This document shows, piece by piece, positions 1-9,264 of a stretch of DNA of 64,000 nt; the first letter of the stretch is position 1, and every line of letters begins with the position of its first letter. Source of the stretch: Methylotenera sp. (GTDB lineage Bacteria > Pseudomonadota > Gammaproteobacteria > Burkholderiales > Methylophilaceae); contig NZ_JAQSCU010000008.1 of NCBI RefSeq assembly GCF_029945535.1, forward strand, positions 62,001 through 126,000, given 5' to 3'. A program made the position numbers and the translations under genes. The notes under the pieces are model-generated. The model saw only the letters and a program-made list of their open reading frames with translations, made no database searches and was not told the DNA's origin.

Positions 1-33
1 TGATTCAACCTTATAAATGAATAGTAGTGATCT

Positions 34-963
34 ATGAGCTATATCGCAGAACTAATTCAGCAGTTTGGGTTAATCATCGTATTTGTTAATGTTTTCTTGG
101 AGCAATTAGGGGTACCCATCCCTGCTTACCCTACATTAGTGATTGCGGGAGCTTTAATCAGCCCTGAACAGTTTTCTTTACCAGTGCTTTTATTGACTGC
201 CGTAGTGGGGGCAGTCATCGCGGATACATTCTGGTATTTTGCTGGGCGAAAATATGGAAACAGGGTATTAAGCAAGCTTTGTAAAATATCTCTTTCACCA
301 GATGCATGCGTGGCTCAATCTCAGTCACTGTTTCTGAAATTCGGCTCGCCAGCTTTATTAATATGTAAATTTATTCCTGGATTCGCCTCCATCTCTAGCG
401 CCTTGGCAGGCTCTACAGGTACTAAATTAATCGTTTTCCTTATTATGGATGCCCTAGGTGCAGCGTTGTGGGCTGGCTCTGCATTATGGTTAGGCTCGTT
501 ATTCAGCAATGCTATTGATGAACTGATGAATGTGTTAATTGAGATGGGTAAATGGGGCATGTTGCTGGTTTTATTCGCACTATTTGCTTTCATCGCATCT
601 AAATGGTGGGAGAGGCAAAGATTTCTGAAAGACTTGCGAATGGCGCGCATTAGTGTGGAAGAACTCAATACGCTATTAACAAATGGTGAAACGCCCATTA
701 TTTTAGATACAAGAGCACCTCATCTTGTTAAGGATGGCTGGATTCCTGGCGCGCAATTCATCACGATGGAAACCTTAGATCGGTTAACACTTAAAACGGA
801 TGATAATGAAGCCGTCATACTTTACTGCTCTTGCCCAAATGAGGTAACGGCAGCAAAAATTGCTAAAGCACTGATGACTCGAGGCCATTACAATGTAAGG
901 CCACTAGCTGGTGGAATTGATGCTTGGCGTGCTGCTGGGCATAGCATAGAGAATCTCAAGTAA
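34..963 (+). CDS. DedA-family membrane protein with C-terminal rhodanese domain
   Basis: The first ~190 residues are a DedA/SNARE-associated membrane domain: hydrophobic helices, the VPIPAYPTLVIAG start typical of the family, and a FAGRKYG motif. Residues ~215-305 form a rhodanese domain with the LDTRAP and AGGIDAWRAAGH motifs and an active-site-like loop with cysteines at about 265 and 267 (LYCSCPNE). DedA proteins act in membrane lipid (undecaprenyl phosphate or phospholipid) translocation, and rhodanese domains carry sulfane sulfur on cysteine. Together they suggest an inner-membrane protein with a cytoplasmic sulfur or redox domain, which is inference. DedA-rhodanese fusions occur in other proteobacteria. 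The ATG start is taken because the DedA N terminus begins there. A hairpin follows the stop codon. Confidence 0.88.
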   Translation: MSYIAELIQQFGLIIVFVNVFLEQLGVPIPAYPTLVIAGALISPEQFSLPVLLLTAVVGAVIADTFWYFAGRKYGNRVLSKLCKISLSPDACVAQSQSLFLKFGSPALLICKFIPGFASISSALAGSTGTKLIVFLIMDALGAALWAGSALWLGSLFSNAIDELMNVLIEMGKWGMLLVLFALFAFIASKWWERQRFLKDLRMARISVEELNTLLTNGETPIILDTRAPHLVKDGWIPGAQFITMETLDRLTLKTDDNEAVILYCSCPNEVTAAKIAKALMTRGHYNVRPLAGGIDAWRAAGHSIENLK

Positions 964-987
964 GATTCACCATCATGAGCTTTTGGC

Positions 988-1023
988 TTTTTTAAAACCC
1001 AGCTCGGGCTAGGTTTTAAAAAA
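988..1023. terminator. Bidirectional terminator-like hairpin
   Basis: TTTTTTAAAACC (988-999) pairs exactly with GGTTTTAAAAAA (1012-1023), giving a stem with T/A tails on both strands. It lies between the convergent dedA-rhodanese gene and the small exported protein gene and could end transcription from both sides. Confidence 0.65.
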
Positions 1024-1039
1024 GTGATTGAAATGTAAA

Positions 1040-1393
1040 TTAATGTTTTTTCGTAGCTTCCGAGCTATCGGTAGGGGCATCAGTAATCGTTGTGCCTGGT
1101 TTAAAAGAGGTTTTAACGTATTTATCTCCTTGCTTAACAATACGTGTAGTCCAGCCAGTCTTCCAGCTAATCACAACTGCACCATCCACTTCTTTCCAAG
1201 TACCATGCTTCATCGAGTCGCCATGCGTTCCTGAAGCGCTACCATCTGGACTAAGAGTCGCCTCAAAACCACCTCCATGCGTGTCATATAACATCCATGA
1301 CCCTTCATACTCTCCAGCAAATACGTGACTAGAAGCGCCTAAGAACAGCATAAGTGAAAGCAATGCCGCGAATCTATTAAAAGCTATAACCAT
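1040..1393 (-). CDS. Small exported protein of unknown function
   Basis: This 117-residue protein begins with a classical signal peptide (hydrophobic core ~8-22, likely cleavage after HVFA at ~27). The mature part of about 90 residues is rich in glycine, tryptophan and beta-forming segments (GSWMLYDTHGGGFEATLSPDG, then GTWKEVDGAVVISWKTGW). This resembles a small lipocalin- or beta-barrel-like fold that builds up repeated GxW units, but I do not recognise the family. The tail is hydrophilic (DSSEATKKH). The start is well supported by a GGAGGG Shine-Dalgarno sequence about 8 bases upstream of the ATG. It is a single gene facing the dedA-rhodanese gene. Probably periplasmic, function unknown. 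Confidence 0.75.
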   Translation of the reverse strand: MVIAFNRFAALLSLMLFLGASSHVFAGEYEGSWMLYDTHGGGFEATLSPDGSASGTHGDSMKHGTWKEVDGAVVISWKTGWTTRIVKQGDKYVKTSFKPGTTITDAPTDSSEATKKH

Positions 1394-1605
1394 TGTTTAT
1401 CCCTCCGTTTAAGTTTTTTTTACGTTGTTTTAAGTTAATAACATCTATTTTTTACATGCAAAACTCAGACAACCAATATCGACTTATGTTCCAAACTAAT
1501 GAACACATCAAGGTTACTAAGGCTCACATAGATGTATGGCTAATGTCTTTACGGTTAAATGAATGTTGTACTACTTGTAATTAGCGTTTATTAAAGCGAT
1601 AATTA

Positions 1606-1627
1606 ATCGAACGAACGTTCGTTCGAT
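1606..1627. promoter_or_regulatory. Perfect 22-bp palindrome, likely operator of the LexA-like repressor
   Basis: The core TCGAACGAACGTTCGTTCGA (1607-1626) is its own reverse complement and extends by one more pair (A1606/T1627). It contains two overlapping matches to CGAAC-N4-GTTCG, the LexA/DinR (Cheo) box known from Gram-positive bacteria, at 1608-1621 and 1612-1625. It lies 38 bp upstream of the LexA-like start codon, which fits autorepression. Binding is inferred from position and symmetry. Confidence 0.7.
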
Positions 1628-1664
1628 AACGTGAATTATTTTAGCGTAAAGAAGGTTTCTACCC

Positions 1665-2261
1665 ATGAGTGATTTTAATGAAGTACAAGAATCGGATATC
1701 CAGAAATTAGGTCAGTTGCGCGATTACTTTGCAAGTTATCGGTCATTACCAAGCTATCGATATATGCAAGATCAGTTGAATATGAAATCTAAAGATACGA
1801 TTAGCAGATTTGTATCGAGGCTCAAACTAATGGGTTTCTTAGACATGGCGCCTGATAATAAATTAATTCCTGGTAAACGATTCTTCGAGCGAGCATTATC
1901 TAACACGACAGTACAGGCGGGGTCTTTTACCGCTGCGTACAGTGAAGGTGGCGATTACATTACGATTGATGAACACCTCGTTAAAAAGCCTTCAATCACT
2001 GAGCTAATACCTGTCGCTGGAGACTCAATGAGAGACTTAGGGATTCTTGATGGCGATACTGTGATTGTGGAAAAAAGACCATTTGCGAATATTGGCGATA
2101 TTGTAGTGGCTATCATTGATGACAAGTTTACGATCAAGACACTCGGAAAAGAGAAGGATCTATTTGTGCTGATTCCGGCAAATCCTGATTTTGATATTAT
2201 TCGACCCAGAGAAGCATTTGGAATTTATGGCGTTGTCACTGGACAATTTCGCAGCTACTAG
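1665..2261 (+). CDS. LexA-like self-cleaving transcriptional repressor (S24 peptidase family)
   Basis: Residues ~10-75 form a winged-helix DNA-binding domain like that of LexA (SLPSYRYMQDQLNMKSKDTISRFV). Residues ~85-198 are the S24 latent protease domain. The autocleavage pair Ala85-Gly86 (VQAGSF), the nucleophile Ser121 (VAGDSMRD) and the general-base Lys158 (FTIKTL) are all present, so the protein should be capable of RecA-stimulated self-cleavage. At 198 residues it is of LexA size but its DNA-binding domain diverges from canonical LexA, so it could be a second SOS repressor or a stress-specific paralogue. The upstream 22-bp palindrome is its likely operator. The MarC-family gene starts 15 bp downstream and is probably co-transcribed. 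Confidence 0.85.
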   Translation: MSDFNEVQESDIQKLGQLRDYFASYRSLPSYRYMQDQLNMKSKDTISRFVSRLKLMGFLDMAPDNKLIPGKRFFERALSNTTVQAGSFTAAYSEGGDYITIDEHLVKKPSITELIPVAGDSMRDLGILDGDTVIVEKRPFANIGDIVVAIIDDKFTIKTLGKEKDLFVLIPANPDFDIIRPREAFGIYGVVTGQFRSY

Positions 2262-2276
2262 TTAAGGAACTAAAAA

Positions 2277-2909
2277 ATGGATTGGGCTTATCTATTTAAG
2301 ATCGGAATAGCACTATTTGCAATAGTGAACCCCATTGGAAGTGTGCCAATATTTATTAGTGCGACAGATGGCTGGAATAGAAAAGAAAAGTTAAGAACAG
2401 CCAACGTTGTGACTGTGACCGTTTTTCTGGTGCTGCTAACTTCAGCTTTGTTTGGCGATGGGATTCTTGAGTTTTTTAGTATCACGATTCCATCGTTCCA
2501 GGTTGGCGGAGGAATTTTAATACTGTTAATTGCAATCAATATGCTGCATGCCAAACAAAGCCACTCTAAGCAAACCCCTGAAGAAGCTAGAACACTAGAA
2601 GAACGAGATGTTATTGCGATAGTACCTCTGAGTATTCCGTTACTAGCTGGCCCTGGCGCTATAGGCAGTATGATTATTGCAGCACAGCAAAGTAAAACCT
2701 TTTTTGGACATATCTCACTAGCGATTCCAATCTTTGTGGTTGCTATTCTTATCTGGCTGACTTTGCAGCTTTCTAGTTATATAGCGGATAAATTAGGGAC
2801 TATAGGAATTAATATTGTGACGCGATTAATGGGGCTGATTCTTGCTGCGATGGCAGTTGAGTTTATAGCGCACGGTCTCATAGGGCTGTTTCCTGCGCTC
2901 GGAAAATAG
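2277..2909 (+). CDS. MarC-family integral membrane protein
   Basis: The 210-residue protein has about six hydrophobic segments, the family length, and typical MarC/YchE features: the opening NPIGSVPIF motif, the loop LLAGPGAIGSMIIAA, and the end segment TRLMGLILAAMAVEFIAHG. The biochemical role of the family is not settled; despite the name it is not an established multidrug resistance determinant. The start is backed by an AGGAAC Shine-Dalgarno and lies just behind the LexA-like repressor gene, so it may be under the same palindrome and respond to DNA damage or related stress, which is inference. Confidence 0.85.
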   Translation: MDWAYLFKIGIALFAIVNPIGSVPIFISATDGWNRKEKLRTANVVTVTVFLVLLTSALFGDGILEFFSITIPSFQVGGGILILLIAINMLHAKQSHSKQTPEEARTLEERDVIAIVPLSIPLLAGPGAIGSMIIAAQQSKTFFGHISLAIPIFVVAILIWLTLQLSSYIADKLGTIGINIVTRLMGLILAAMAVEFIAHGLIGLFPALGK

Positions 2910-3000
2910 AAGATATTTATTAGCACTTATTAAAGTCCATAGTTCACGTGGAGTGAAGGTTTCAGTATTCAACAGTTACACTAGTCATGATGAATGACAA

Positions 3001-3054
3001 CTTTGGACAAGTAGCTCTGCTAGTTTAGAACTCAACTAGCAGAGCTACCCAAAG
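3001..3054. terminator. Long stem-loop between convergent genes
   Basis: GTAGCTCTGCTAGTT (3011-3025) pairs perfectly with AACTAGCAGAGCTAC (3034-3048) over 15 bp, and CTTTGG (3001-3006) pairs with CCAAAG (3049-3054) outside a small bulge. It lies between the ends of marC-like and the guanidine operon. It lacks a strong T tract, so termination is likely but not certain. The rest of 2910-3072 shows nothing else. Confidence 0.5.
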
Positions 3055-3072
3055 TGCTTATATAGTCTTACT

Positions 3073-3477
3073 CTAAGCCACTTCTTTCAAATAATGCCGC
3101 CATCCGCCTAGATGTGAAATATCAACAGCGTTTAACGTTGCATAGTGCTCACACATAAATCCATTTACCGTGCGGCCATCCGCTAATGTTAATGTACCGA
3201 AACCTAGCGGGGCAGGCACACCAGATACAAAGGTGCCATAATTTTCAATTGGCAATTGCCATACTTCTAGCGCTATTGCAGCGCCGCCGTCGACAACGCG
3301 TATCAGACCTGGGCGTGCGGGTGTGAATCCATTTAATTGATATAACTTGTAGGCTGGTGCAGTGGTCGTTTCTTCGAGGAAGGTACCGCCCAAGCTTGTT
3401 AGTTGCCCATTGAGCGGTAAGCCTGTCATATGCGCGCCACAGACTGCCACTTGGATAAATTTTACATTGTTGGTCAT
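3073..3477 (-). CDS. Stand-alone C-terminal domain of allophanate hydrolase
   Basis: The 134 residues match the C-terminal domain of AtzF/DUR1-type allophanate hydrolases (the AtzF_C, gamma-glutamylcyclotransferase-like fold): VAVCGAHMTGLPLNGQL at the start, the central PARPGLIRV and ALEVWQLP segments, and the terminal GFGTLTLADGRTVNGFMCE and GGWRHY motifs. In full-length enzymes this domain acts on the N-carboxycarbamate made by the amidase domain. Here it is a separate gene 34 bp after the amidase gene, with its own ATG and a weak GAG Shine-Dalgarno. It is the last gene of the guanidine operon. It may assemble with the amidase as a two-subunit enzyme. Confidence 0.85.
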   Translation of the reverse strand: MTNNVKFIQVAVCGAHMTGLPLNGQLTSLGGTFLEETTTAPAYKLYQLNGFTPARPGLIRVVDGGAAIALEVWQLPIENYGTFVSGVPAPLGFGTLTLADGRTVNGFMCEHYATLNAVDISHLGGWRHYLKEVA

Positions 3478-3511
3478 AGGTGCTCGTTTCTATTCTAGTG
3501 ATTAATTGGTA

Positions 3512-4885
3512 TTACTTAACAAACGGCAAGCCAGTTGCACCCAAAGTTTTTGCTGAGTGTTTCTGTACTTTGGCGGCTAAAGCCAACAACTGCATATCTT
3601 TAAACGCGGGGGCACAGATAGTCACGCCAAAAGGCATGCCATCACTTTGAAAACCTGTAGGCACAGCCGTTGCCGACAAATCTAGCAGGTTCATAAAATT
3701 GGTGTAGTAACCCAAATTAGAGTTACATCTTATTGGGTCAGCGTTCACTTCATCAATGGTATATATCGTGCCGGCAGTTGGTGTCACCATGACATCAATA
3801 TCGCTCCAAACCGCTTCCGCTTTGCGTTGCAAGGCTTTAAGTCTGTATTGTGAAAGGTAAGTATCTGCTGCACTAAACTTAGTGGCACCTCCTATGATTT
3901 GTTTGGTGACTGGAAATATAGCATCGGGTTTCGCTTCAAAAAATTCACGAATAGCAGCATAACGCTCAGCCACCCAAGGGCCTTCATAAAGCAAGCGTGC
4001 CGTCTCTAAGAATGGCTCAAAATCGATCTCGACAGCTTTTCCGCCAAGTGCTTTAAGTTGCTCAATCGCTTGCTTAAAGAGCTCAGGTGTTTCAGTGTTA
4101 TCAAAAAATGCGAGCTGATCTTGCTTTGGCACACCAAAAGTAAATCCTTTTTCTGCAATCGTAAGCACTTCAGCAACAGCTTTACGCGAATAAGCATCTT
4201 CTTCATCAAAGTCCTGAGCGCTTTCAAGCACTTGAGCGGCATCTTCAGCGGTAAGTGCAAAGATTGATACGCAATCAAGTGTTCGACAGGCTGGAACAAC
4301 TCCGCTGGTGCTCAACAAACCACAACTAGGTTTATGCCCAACCAAATTATTAAACGAGGCTGGTACACGGCCAGAACCCGCCGTATCTGTACCTAAACTA
4401 AAACTTGCCATGCCAAGTGCTACTGAAACCGCAGACCCAGCGCTTGAGCCACCTGAAATATAGTCCGGATTAAAGCTATTTTGACAGGCGCCATAAGGTG
4501 AGCGTGTGCCGACTAAGCCCGTGGCAAACTGATCTAAGTTAGTTTTGCCGATTGGAATCGCACCCGCATCAATCAGCTTTTGTACAACAGTGGCGCTCAC
4601 CATTGGAATATAGGCGTACTCTGGACAAGCTGCAGTAGTGGGAATGCCAGCCAAATCGATATTGTCTTTAATTGCAAATGGCACGCCGTACAAAGGTAAT
4701 TCAGCAATGCTTTTTCCTTCCAAACGTTTAGCGTAACTCAGCATTTCATCAAGCGTTAAGCGCCTGATCCAAATATTACGACTATCTTCATTACCAATTT
4801 CTGTATCGAGTTGTTTTACTAAATCTGTTGGTGTTAGCGTATCTGAAAGATACAAGTTTCGTAAATGTGAGATTTGTAAGTTCAT
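3512..4885 (-). CDS. atzF: Allophanate hydrolase, amidase subunit (lacks the C-terminal domain)
   Basis: An amidase-signature enzyme that should hydrolyse allophanate, the product of carboxyguanidine deimination, to release ammonia. Numbered from the ATG, the catalytic triad Lys73 (AIKDNID), cis-Ser147 (GGSSAGS) and nucleophile Ser171 (GTDTAGSGR) is intact. It ends at ~457 residues, where AtzF enzymes of ~600 residues continue into the C-terminal domain; that domain is the next gene. An upstream in-frame TTG at 4906 would add seven residues, but the ATG at 4885 aligns with family N termini and has an AGAGGA sequence upstream. The start lies just past the carboxylase stop codon, indicating translational coupling. 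Confidence 0.9.
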   Translation of the reverse strand: MNLQISHLRNLYLSDTLTPTDLVKQLDTEIGNEDSRNIWIRRLTLDEMLSYAKRLEGKSIAELPLYGVPFAIKDNIDLAGIPTTAACPEYAYIPMVSATVVQKLIDAGAIPIGKTNLDQFATGLVGTRSPYGACQNSFNPDYISGGSSAGSAVSVALGMASFSLGTDTAGSGRVPASFNNLVGHKPSCGLLSTSGVVPACRTLDCVSIFALTAEDAAQVLESAQDFDEEDAYSRKAVAEVLTIAEKGFTFGVPKQDQLAFFDNTETPELFKQAIEQLKALGGKAVEIDFEPFLETARLLYEGPWVAERYAAIREFFEAKPDAIFPVTKQIIGGATKFSAADTYLSQYRLKALQRKAEAVWSDIDVMVTPTAGTIYTIDEVNADPIRCNSNLGYYTNFMNLLDLSATAVPTGFQSDGMPFGVTICAPAFKDMQLLALAAKVQKHSAKTLGATGLPFVK

Positions 4886-4892
4886 TCTATTT

Positions 4893-7800
4893 TCATTCCT
4901 CTTCAATCACGATTAGATTTTGACCGGCAGAAACTGACATACCTTCAGTGCATAAAACTTTAGCAACCTTGCCTGCAACAGTTGCCGTGACAGCGATTTC
5001 CATCTTCATAGACTCCACAATCGCTACTTCATCGCCCTCTTGTACCAAATCACCTTCTTTCAGTTTAATCTGCCACAAGTTGCCTGCTACATGCGAGGCT
5101 ATAGCGCGACTACCTGCCGGAATTTCCAATACATCTAATGCGCTTGCAGACTCCGTTTCATTGCTGTAATTGGCCTGCCCACTAGCAATCCATCGCTCAC
5201 GCTCTGCATCAAAAGCGTTTTGCTGCTTGGCTTTAAATGCATTAATAGTTTCAGCTTCATTACTTAAAAACTGGTTATAGTCTTTGAGACGGAACGTTTG
5301 CTCTTCAACTTTCAGTTTGAATTTGCCATGTAGAAAATCCTCGCGCATTTGCAAAAGCTCATCGGCTTGTACTGGATAAAAACGAATTTGATCAAAGAAA
5401 CGTAATAGCCACGGTTTACCATCTACAAAGTCTTTGGTCTGGTTCCATCTGTTCCACATTTGTATGGTTCGACCCACAAACTGGTAACCACCTGGGCCCT
5501 CCATGCCGTATACACACATATAAGCACCACCAATACCCACCGCATTTTCAGGCGTCCAAGTACGTGCTGGGTTATATTTTGTGGTCACCAAACGGTGACG
5601 TGGATCCACTGGTGTTGCAACTGGCGCACCGAGATAAACATCACCTAGACCTAACGTTAAGTAGCTGGCATTAAAGACAATGTCTTTCACTTGTTGAATA
5701 GAATCTAAGCCATTAATGCGGCGAATAAACTCAATATTGCTAGCATGTCCGTCGACCATTTCGCACCAAGGGGCGTCTTTGCGCACCGATTGCATATACT
5801 TCTCAATCGCTAATTGCGTGGCGACATCATCCCAAGAGAGAGGTAAATGCACGATGCGTGTGGGCACTTCCATCTCATCAACACTAGGCAATTCAGATTC
5901 GCCTTTTTGCAGAATCTGAATAAGCTGCTTGACGGGTAATACTAAACTTTCAAAATGTACTTGCAGCGAGCGAATACCCGGAGTGAGATCGATAATGCCT
6001 TTGATTTTCTGTGCTTCCAGCCATTGCATGAGTGCATGCACGCGGAATCTTAAATTTAAATCCAGCACTAGCTCGCCGTATTCAATCAACAGATATTTAT
6101 CGCCTGATTGCCTATACACGACTTTAATTTGATCGGTTGTTTCGGCAATTTCAGCCAGAATCGGGCTATGTTGGGTTGTTGGGTTGGCGACCAACTTTGC
6201 GGGCTCTCCAGCAAGGTTCGTAATTCCTGTATTTGAAATGACAGCATTTTGCGCTAACTCATAGCATGCTGCATCCTCTTGTGTCACTTTGATAAAGCGT
6301 ACTTTATCGCCAGCTTTAAGCTGCCCCATTTTCCATAGCTCAGCTTGGATGATGGTTGCAGGACAAACAAAGCCACCCAAACTCGGGCCATCTGGTCCTA
6401 AAATCACGGGCATATCGCCAGTGAAATCCACCGCACCAATAGCATAAGCATTGTCGTGGATATTAGATGGATGCAAACCAGCTTCGCCACCATCTTTACG
6501 TGCCCATTGTGGCTTGGGACCGATTAGGCGGATACCTGTTGTATTGGAGTTGTAATGCACTTCCCAATCGGTCGAGAAGAACATGCTGATGTCATCATCA
6601 GTGAAGAAATCAGGGGCACCGTGCGGACCATACAGCACACCGATTTCCCAATAATTACTGTAACTTGGTTGCAATGTTTGGGGTAAAACTTTCGCAATAT
6701 ATTCAGTTGCCAACGGCGGTATGTGCAGCACATCCCCAACACGCAAGGTTCTGCCGCCATGCCCTCCGAATTGACCTAACGTAAAGGTAGATTTACTACC
6801 CAAATAATCAGGCACATCAAAGCCACCTTGAACAGCCAAATAGGTGCGGCAACCTGCATCAAGCACTTTACCTAACTTTAAAGTGCTCCCTGCTTTAATG
6901 AGGTGCGATTGCCACATCAAAATGGTTTCACCATCCAAAGTCGCATCAATGGGCGCACCAGTAATGGCAATCACAGCATCGGTATTAAATTTAAGTTTTG
7001 GGCCAATCAATGTCACTTCTAACGCAGCAACTCCTTCGGCGTTGCTTACTAACTTATTCGCAAACCTAAAAGCTAGATGATCCATAGGCCCAGAAGGCGG
7101 CACACCAACTGCCCAGTAGCCAGTTCGGCCTGGGTAATCCTGAATGGTCGTCATCACACCACCATCTTGCACGTCTATGGTATGTGGCTTGTATGTAAAG
7201 CTATTCAAATAACGGGTGATTTGTTTGCCTGCGGGGAAAACACTATCCATCAAAACTTGGCGCAAATACTCCAAATTAGTTTCGATGCCGTATATAGAGG
7301 TTTCAGCTAAAGCAGTACGCATTTTTTCCACAGCACTATCACGGTCTGAAGCGTGGACTAAGACTTTGGCGATCAGCGGGTCATAGAATGGTGAGACATC
7401 ACTACCAGTTTCCACCCAAGTATCATTACGTGCTGCCGATGAAAACTTAACTTCCGTCAACACACCACTTGAAGGCTCAAAGTTTTTATTGGGGTCTTCA
7501 GCATATAAACGCACTTGAATAGCGTGCCAAGAGGGGTTGTGCGAATAAGTATCTAGTGCGTTAGTTTCACCTGCAGCGATACGTATCATCCACTCAACTA
7601 AATCTACGCCAGTGACCAACTCAGTGACACCATGCTCTACTTGCAGACGTGTGTTCACTTCTAAAAAGTAGAACTGCCCTGAGTCGTTATCGTAAACAAA
7701 TTCAACAGTGCCTGCTGAACGATAGCTTAAAGCGCTCCCTAATTTAACAGCTGTGGCAGATAATGCTTGTCTAACATCCTCTGAAATGTTTGGCGCGGGT

Positions 7801-8522
7801 GTTTCTTCAATCACTTTTTGATTACGGCGCTGTACCGAGCAATCACGCTCACCAAGCGCAATCACCTTGCCTAGGCCATTACCAAAAATCTGCACTTCGA
7901 TATGGCGTGCTGCCTGCACATACTTTTCTAAATAAATGCCAGTACTTTTAAAGTTTGCACGTGATAATCGTTGGACGGATTCAAAAGCCGCATTAAGCTC
8001 ATCTTTACTCCAAATAAGCTGCATGCCAATACCGCCACCGCCAGCAGTACTTTTAAGCATAACTGGGTAACCGATTTTTTCAGCGTTAATATGTGCGTCT
8101 TCTACACTAGCTAATAAACCTGTGCCCGGTAATAAAGGTACGCCATTCTTTTCGGCTAATTCACGTGCAGTATGCTTCAAGCCAAAGTCGCGCATTTGCT
8201 TAGGCGTTGGGCCAATAAAGACGATGCCTTTCGCTTCGCATTTCTCAGCAAAGTCAGCATTTTCAGAAAGAAATCCATAACCGGGGTGGATTGCTTCCGC
8301 GCCAGTTTCTATGGCAACTTGGAGAATTTTGTCAGCATTCAGGTAGCTTTCAGCGGCTGGTGCTGGGCCAATACAAATGGCTTCATCGGCATCCAACACA
8401 TGGCGAGCACCTGAGTCTGGTTGCGAATACACCGCGACTGATTGAACGCCCATTTTCTTGAGTGTGCGAATCACACGGCAAGCAATCTCTCCGCGATTGG
8501 CAATTAGGACTTTTTTAAACAT
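4893..8522 (-). CDS. Biotin-dependent guanidine (urea-type) carboxylase
   Basis: A 1209-residue single-chain carboxylase. Order: biotin carboxylase with ATP-grasp (1-~450; [25 protein letters not shown]), carboxyltransferase with AHS2 and AHS1 parts (~455-1030; [25 protein letters not shown]), a linker, and a C-terminal biotinyl domain with VESMKMEI, biotin acceptor Lys1173. The length matches urea carboxylases without the fused allophanate hydrolase. Homologues beside DUF1989 gene pairs and guanidine-I riboswitches carboxylate guanidine to carboxyguanidine with ATP and bicarbonate, and that context is exactly present here. Substrate preference for guanidine over urea is therefore inferred from neighbours, not proven by a residue I can assign. 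Confidence 0.92.
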   Translation of the reverse strand: MFKKVLIANRGEIACRVIRTLKKMGVQSVAVYSQPDSGARHVLDADEAICIGPAPAAESYLNADKILQVAIETGAEAIHPGYGFLSENADFAEKCEAKGIVFIGPTPKQMRDFGLKHTARELAEKNGVPLLPGTGLLASVEDAHINAEKIGYPVMLKSTAGGGGIGMQLIWSKDELNAAFESVQRLSRANFKSTGIYLEKYVQAARHIEVQIFGNGLGKVIALGERDCSVQRRNQKVIEETPAPNISEDVRQALSATAVKLGSALSYRSAGTVEFVYDNDSGQFYFLEVNTRLQVEHGVTELVTGVDLVEWMIRIAAGETNALDTYSHNPSWHAIQVRLYAEDPNKNFEPSSGVLTEVKFSSAARNDTWVETGSDVSPFYDPLIAKVLVHASDRDSAVEKMRTALAETSIYGIETNLEYLRQVLMDSVFPAGKQITRYLNSFTYKPHTIDVQDGGVMTTIQDYPGRTGYWAVGVPPSGPMDHLAFRFANKLVSNAEGVAALEVTLIGPKLKFNTDAVIAITGAPIDATLDGETILMWQSHLIKAGSTLKLGKVLDAGCRTYLAVQGGFDVPDYLGSKSTFTLGQFGGHGGRTLRVGDVLHIPPLATEYIAKVLPQTLQPSYSNYWEIGVLYGPHGAPDFFTDDDISMFFSTDWEVHYNSNTTGIRLIGPKPQWARKDGGEAGLHPSNIHDNAYAIGAVDFTGDMPVILGPDGPSLGGFVCPATIIQAELWKMGQLKAGDKVRFIKVTQEDAACYELAQNAVISNTGITNLAGEPAKLVANPTTQHSPILAEIAETTDQIKVVYRQSGDKYLLIEYGELVLDLNLRFRVHALMQWLEAQKIKGIIDLTPGIRSLQVHFESLVLPVKQLIQILQKGESELPSVDEMEVPTRIVHLPLSWDDVATQLAIEKYMQSVRKDAPWCEMVDGHASNIEFIRRINGLDSIQQVKDIVFNASYLTLGLGDVYLGAPVATPVDPRHRLVTTKYNPARTWTPENAVGIGGAYMCVYGMEGPGGYQFVGRTIQMWNRWNQTKDFVDGKPWLLRFFDQIRFYPVQADELLQMREDFLHGKFKLKVEEQTFRLKDYNQFLSNEAETINAFKAKQQNAFDAERERWIASGQANYSNETESASALDVLEIPAGSRAIASHVAGNLWQIKLKEGDLVQEGDEVAIVESMKMEIAVTATVAGKVAKVLCTEGMSVSAGQNLIVIEEE

Positions 8523-8607
8523 ATTGTTATTCTCACTGCGTTGCGAGCCGTCTCGCTTTTTTCAATCCGCATCAGGTCGTCCAGCTACGGTTGTCTATTT
8601 GGTTAAC

Positions 8608-9255
8608 CTAATTCCAAACCAACAATTGAATGGGTGTTGGGTTGTAGGCATTGCATGGGTTATTCAATTGTGGGCAATTTGAGATAAGTACTAACACGTC
8701 CATCTCAGCACGCATTTCTACATATTTACCCGGCGCTGAAATGCCATCGGCAAAACTTAAACCACCATCAGACGTGACAGGCACATTCATGAAAAAGTTG
8801 ATGTTAGCTGTTATGTCGCGTTTAGTGATGTTGCGCTCAATCACACAAGCCGAATGGGTAATAGCATGCATAAAACTATCGCGACAACTGTGCATAGGGC
8901 GTTTTGATAGTGCATAGCGCGTTGTATTGCTTTCCGCCGAGCAAGCGCCGCCTATGGTGTCGTGTCGACCACATGTATCTGCTGTAATCGTCAGCATTGG
9001 GTTGCCTTCGCTGGAATACAACACCGAGCCTGTGGTAAGGTAAATCTGGCCTTGGCGTTGAATGGTATCTACCGCGCTGTAACGCTCGGTCGCATCATCT
9101 GCATTGTAAAACAACGTATCAACCGCTTGATTACCTTCCAAATCTAGAATGCGGAAGGTTTGACCTTTTTTGACGAGACCAGTCCATGGGTCACCAGCGT
9201 TGCACTTCTCATTCAATACTGCATCTTGAGTGCGTAATTTGCTTTCAGTTAACAT
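8608..9255 (-). CDS. Carboxyguanidine deiminase subunit (DUF1989, urea-carboxylase-associated protein)
   Basis: This 215-residue DUF1989 protein is one of the two paired proteins formerly called urea-carboxylase-associated and now known as the carboxyguanidine deiminase CgdAB, which removes one ammonia from carboxyguanidine to give allophanate. Visible family features are [31 protein letters not shown] (with conserved His and Cys likely to be metal ligands) and the distal [21 protein letters not shown]. It has an AGGA Shine-Dalgarno before the ATG. It lies 9 bp after its partner and 85 bp before the carboxylase. I cannot say with certainty which subunit is A and which is B. Confidence 0.88.
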   Translation of the reverse strand: MLTESKLRTQDAVLNEKCNAGDPWTGLVKKGQTFRILDLEGNQAVDTLFYNADDATERYSAVDTIQRQGQIYLTTGSVLYSSEGNPMLTITADTCGRHDTIGGACSAESNTTRYALSKRPMHSCRDSFMHAITHSACVIERNITKRDITANINFFMNVPVTSDGGLSFADGISAPGKYVEMRAEMDVLVLISNCPQLNNPCNAYNPTPIQLLVWN

Positions 9256-9264
9256 ATCTAAATC

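Noticed and set aside
1028-1328. Plus-strand frames over the small exported protein
   Set aside because: They overlap a minus-strand gene with a clear signal peptide and strong ribosome site and show no family features.
1393-1584. 63-codon frame in the region before the LexA-like gene
   Set aside because: No ribosome site or domain; it overlaps the promoter region of the divergent small exported protein gene.
4006-4299. 97-codon frame within the allophanate hydrolase gene
   Set aside because: Leu/Lys-rich shadow in another frame of a gene with an intact catalytic triad.
8543-8562. Short hairpin GCGAG-CCGT-CTCGC followed by T on the plus strand
   Set aside because: It looks like a terminator but faces against the operon; the stem is only five pairs and no plus-strand gene precedes it.
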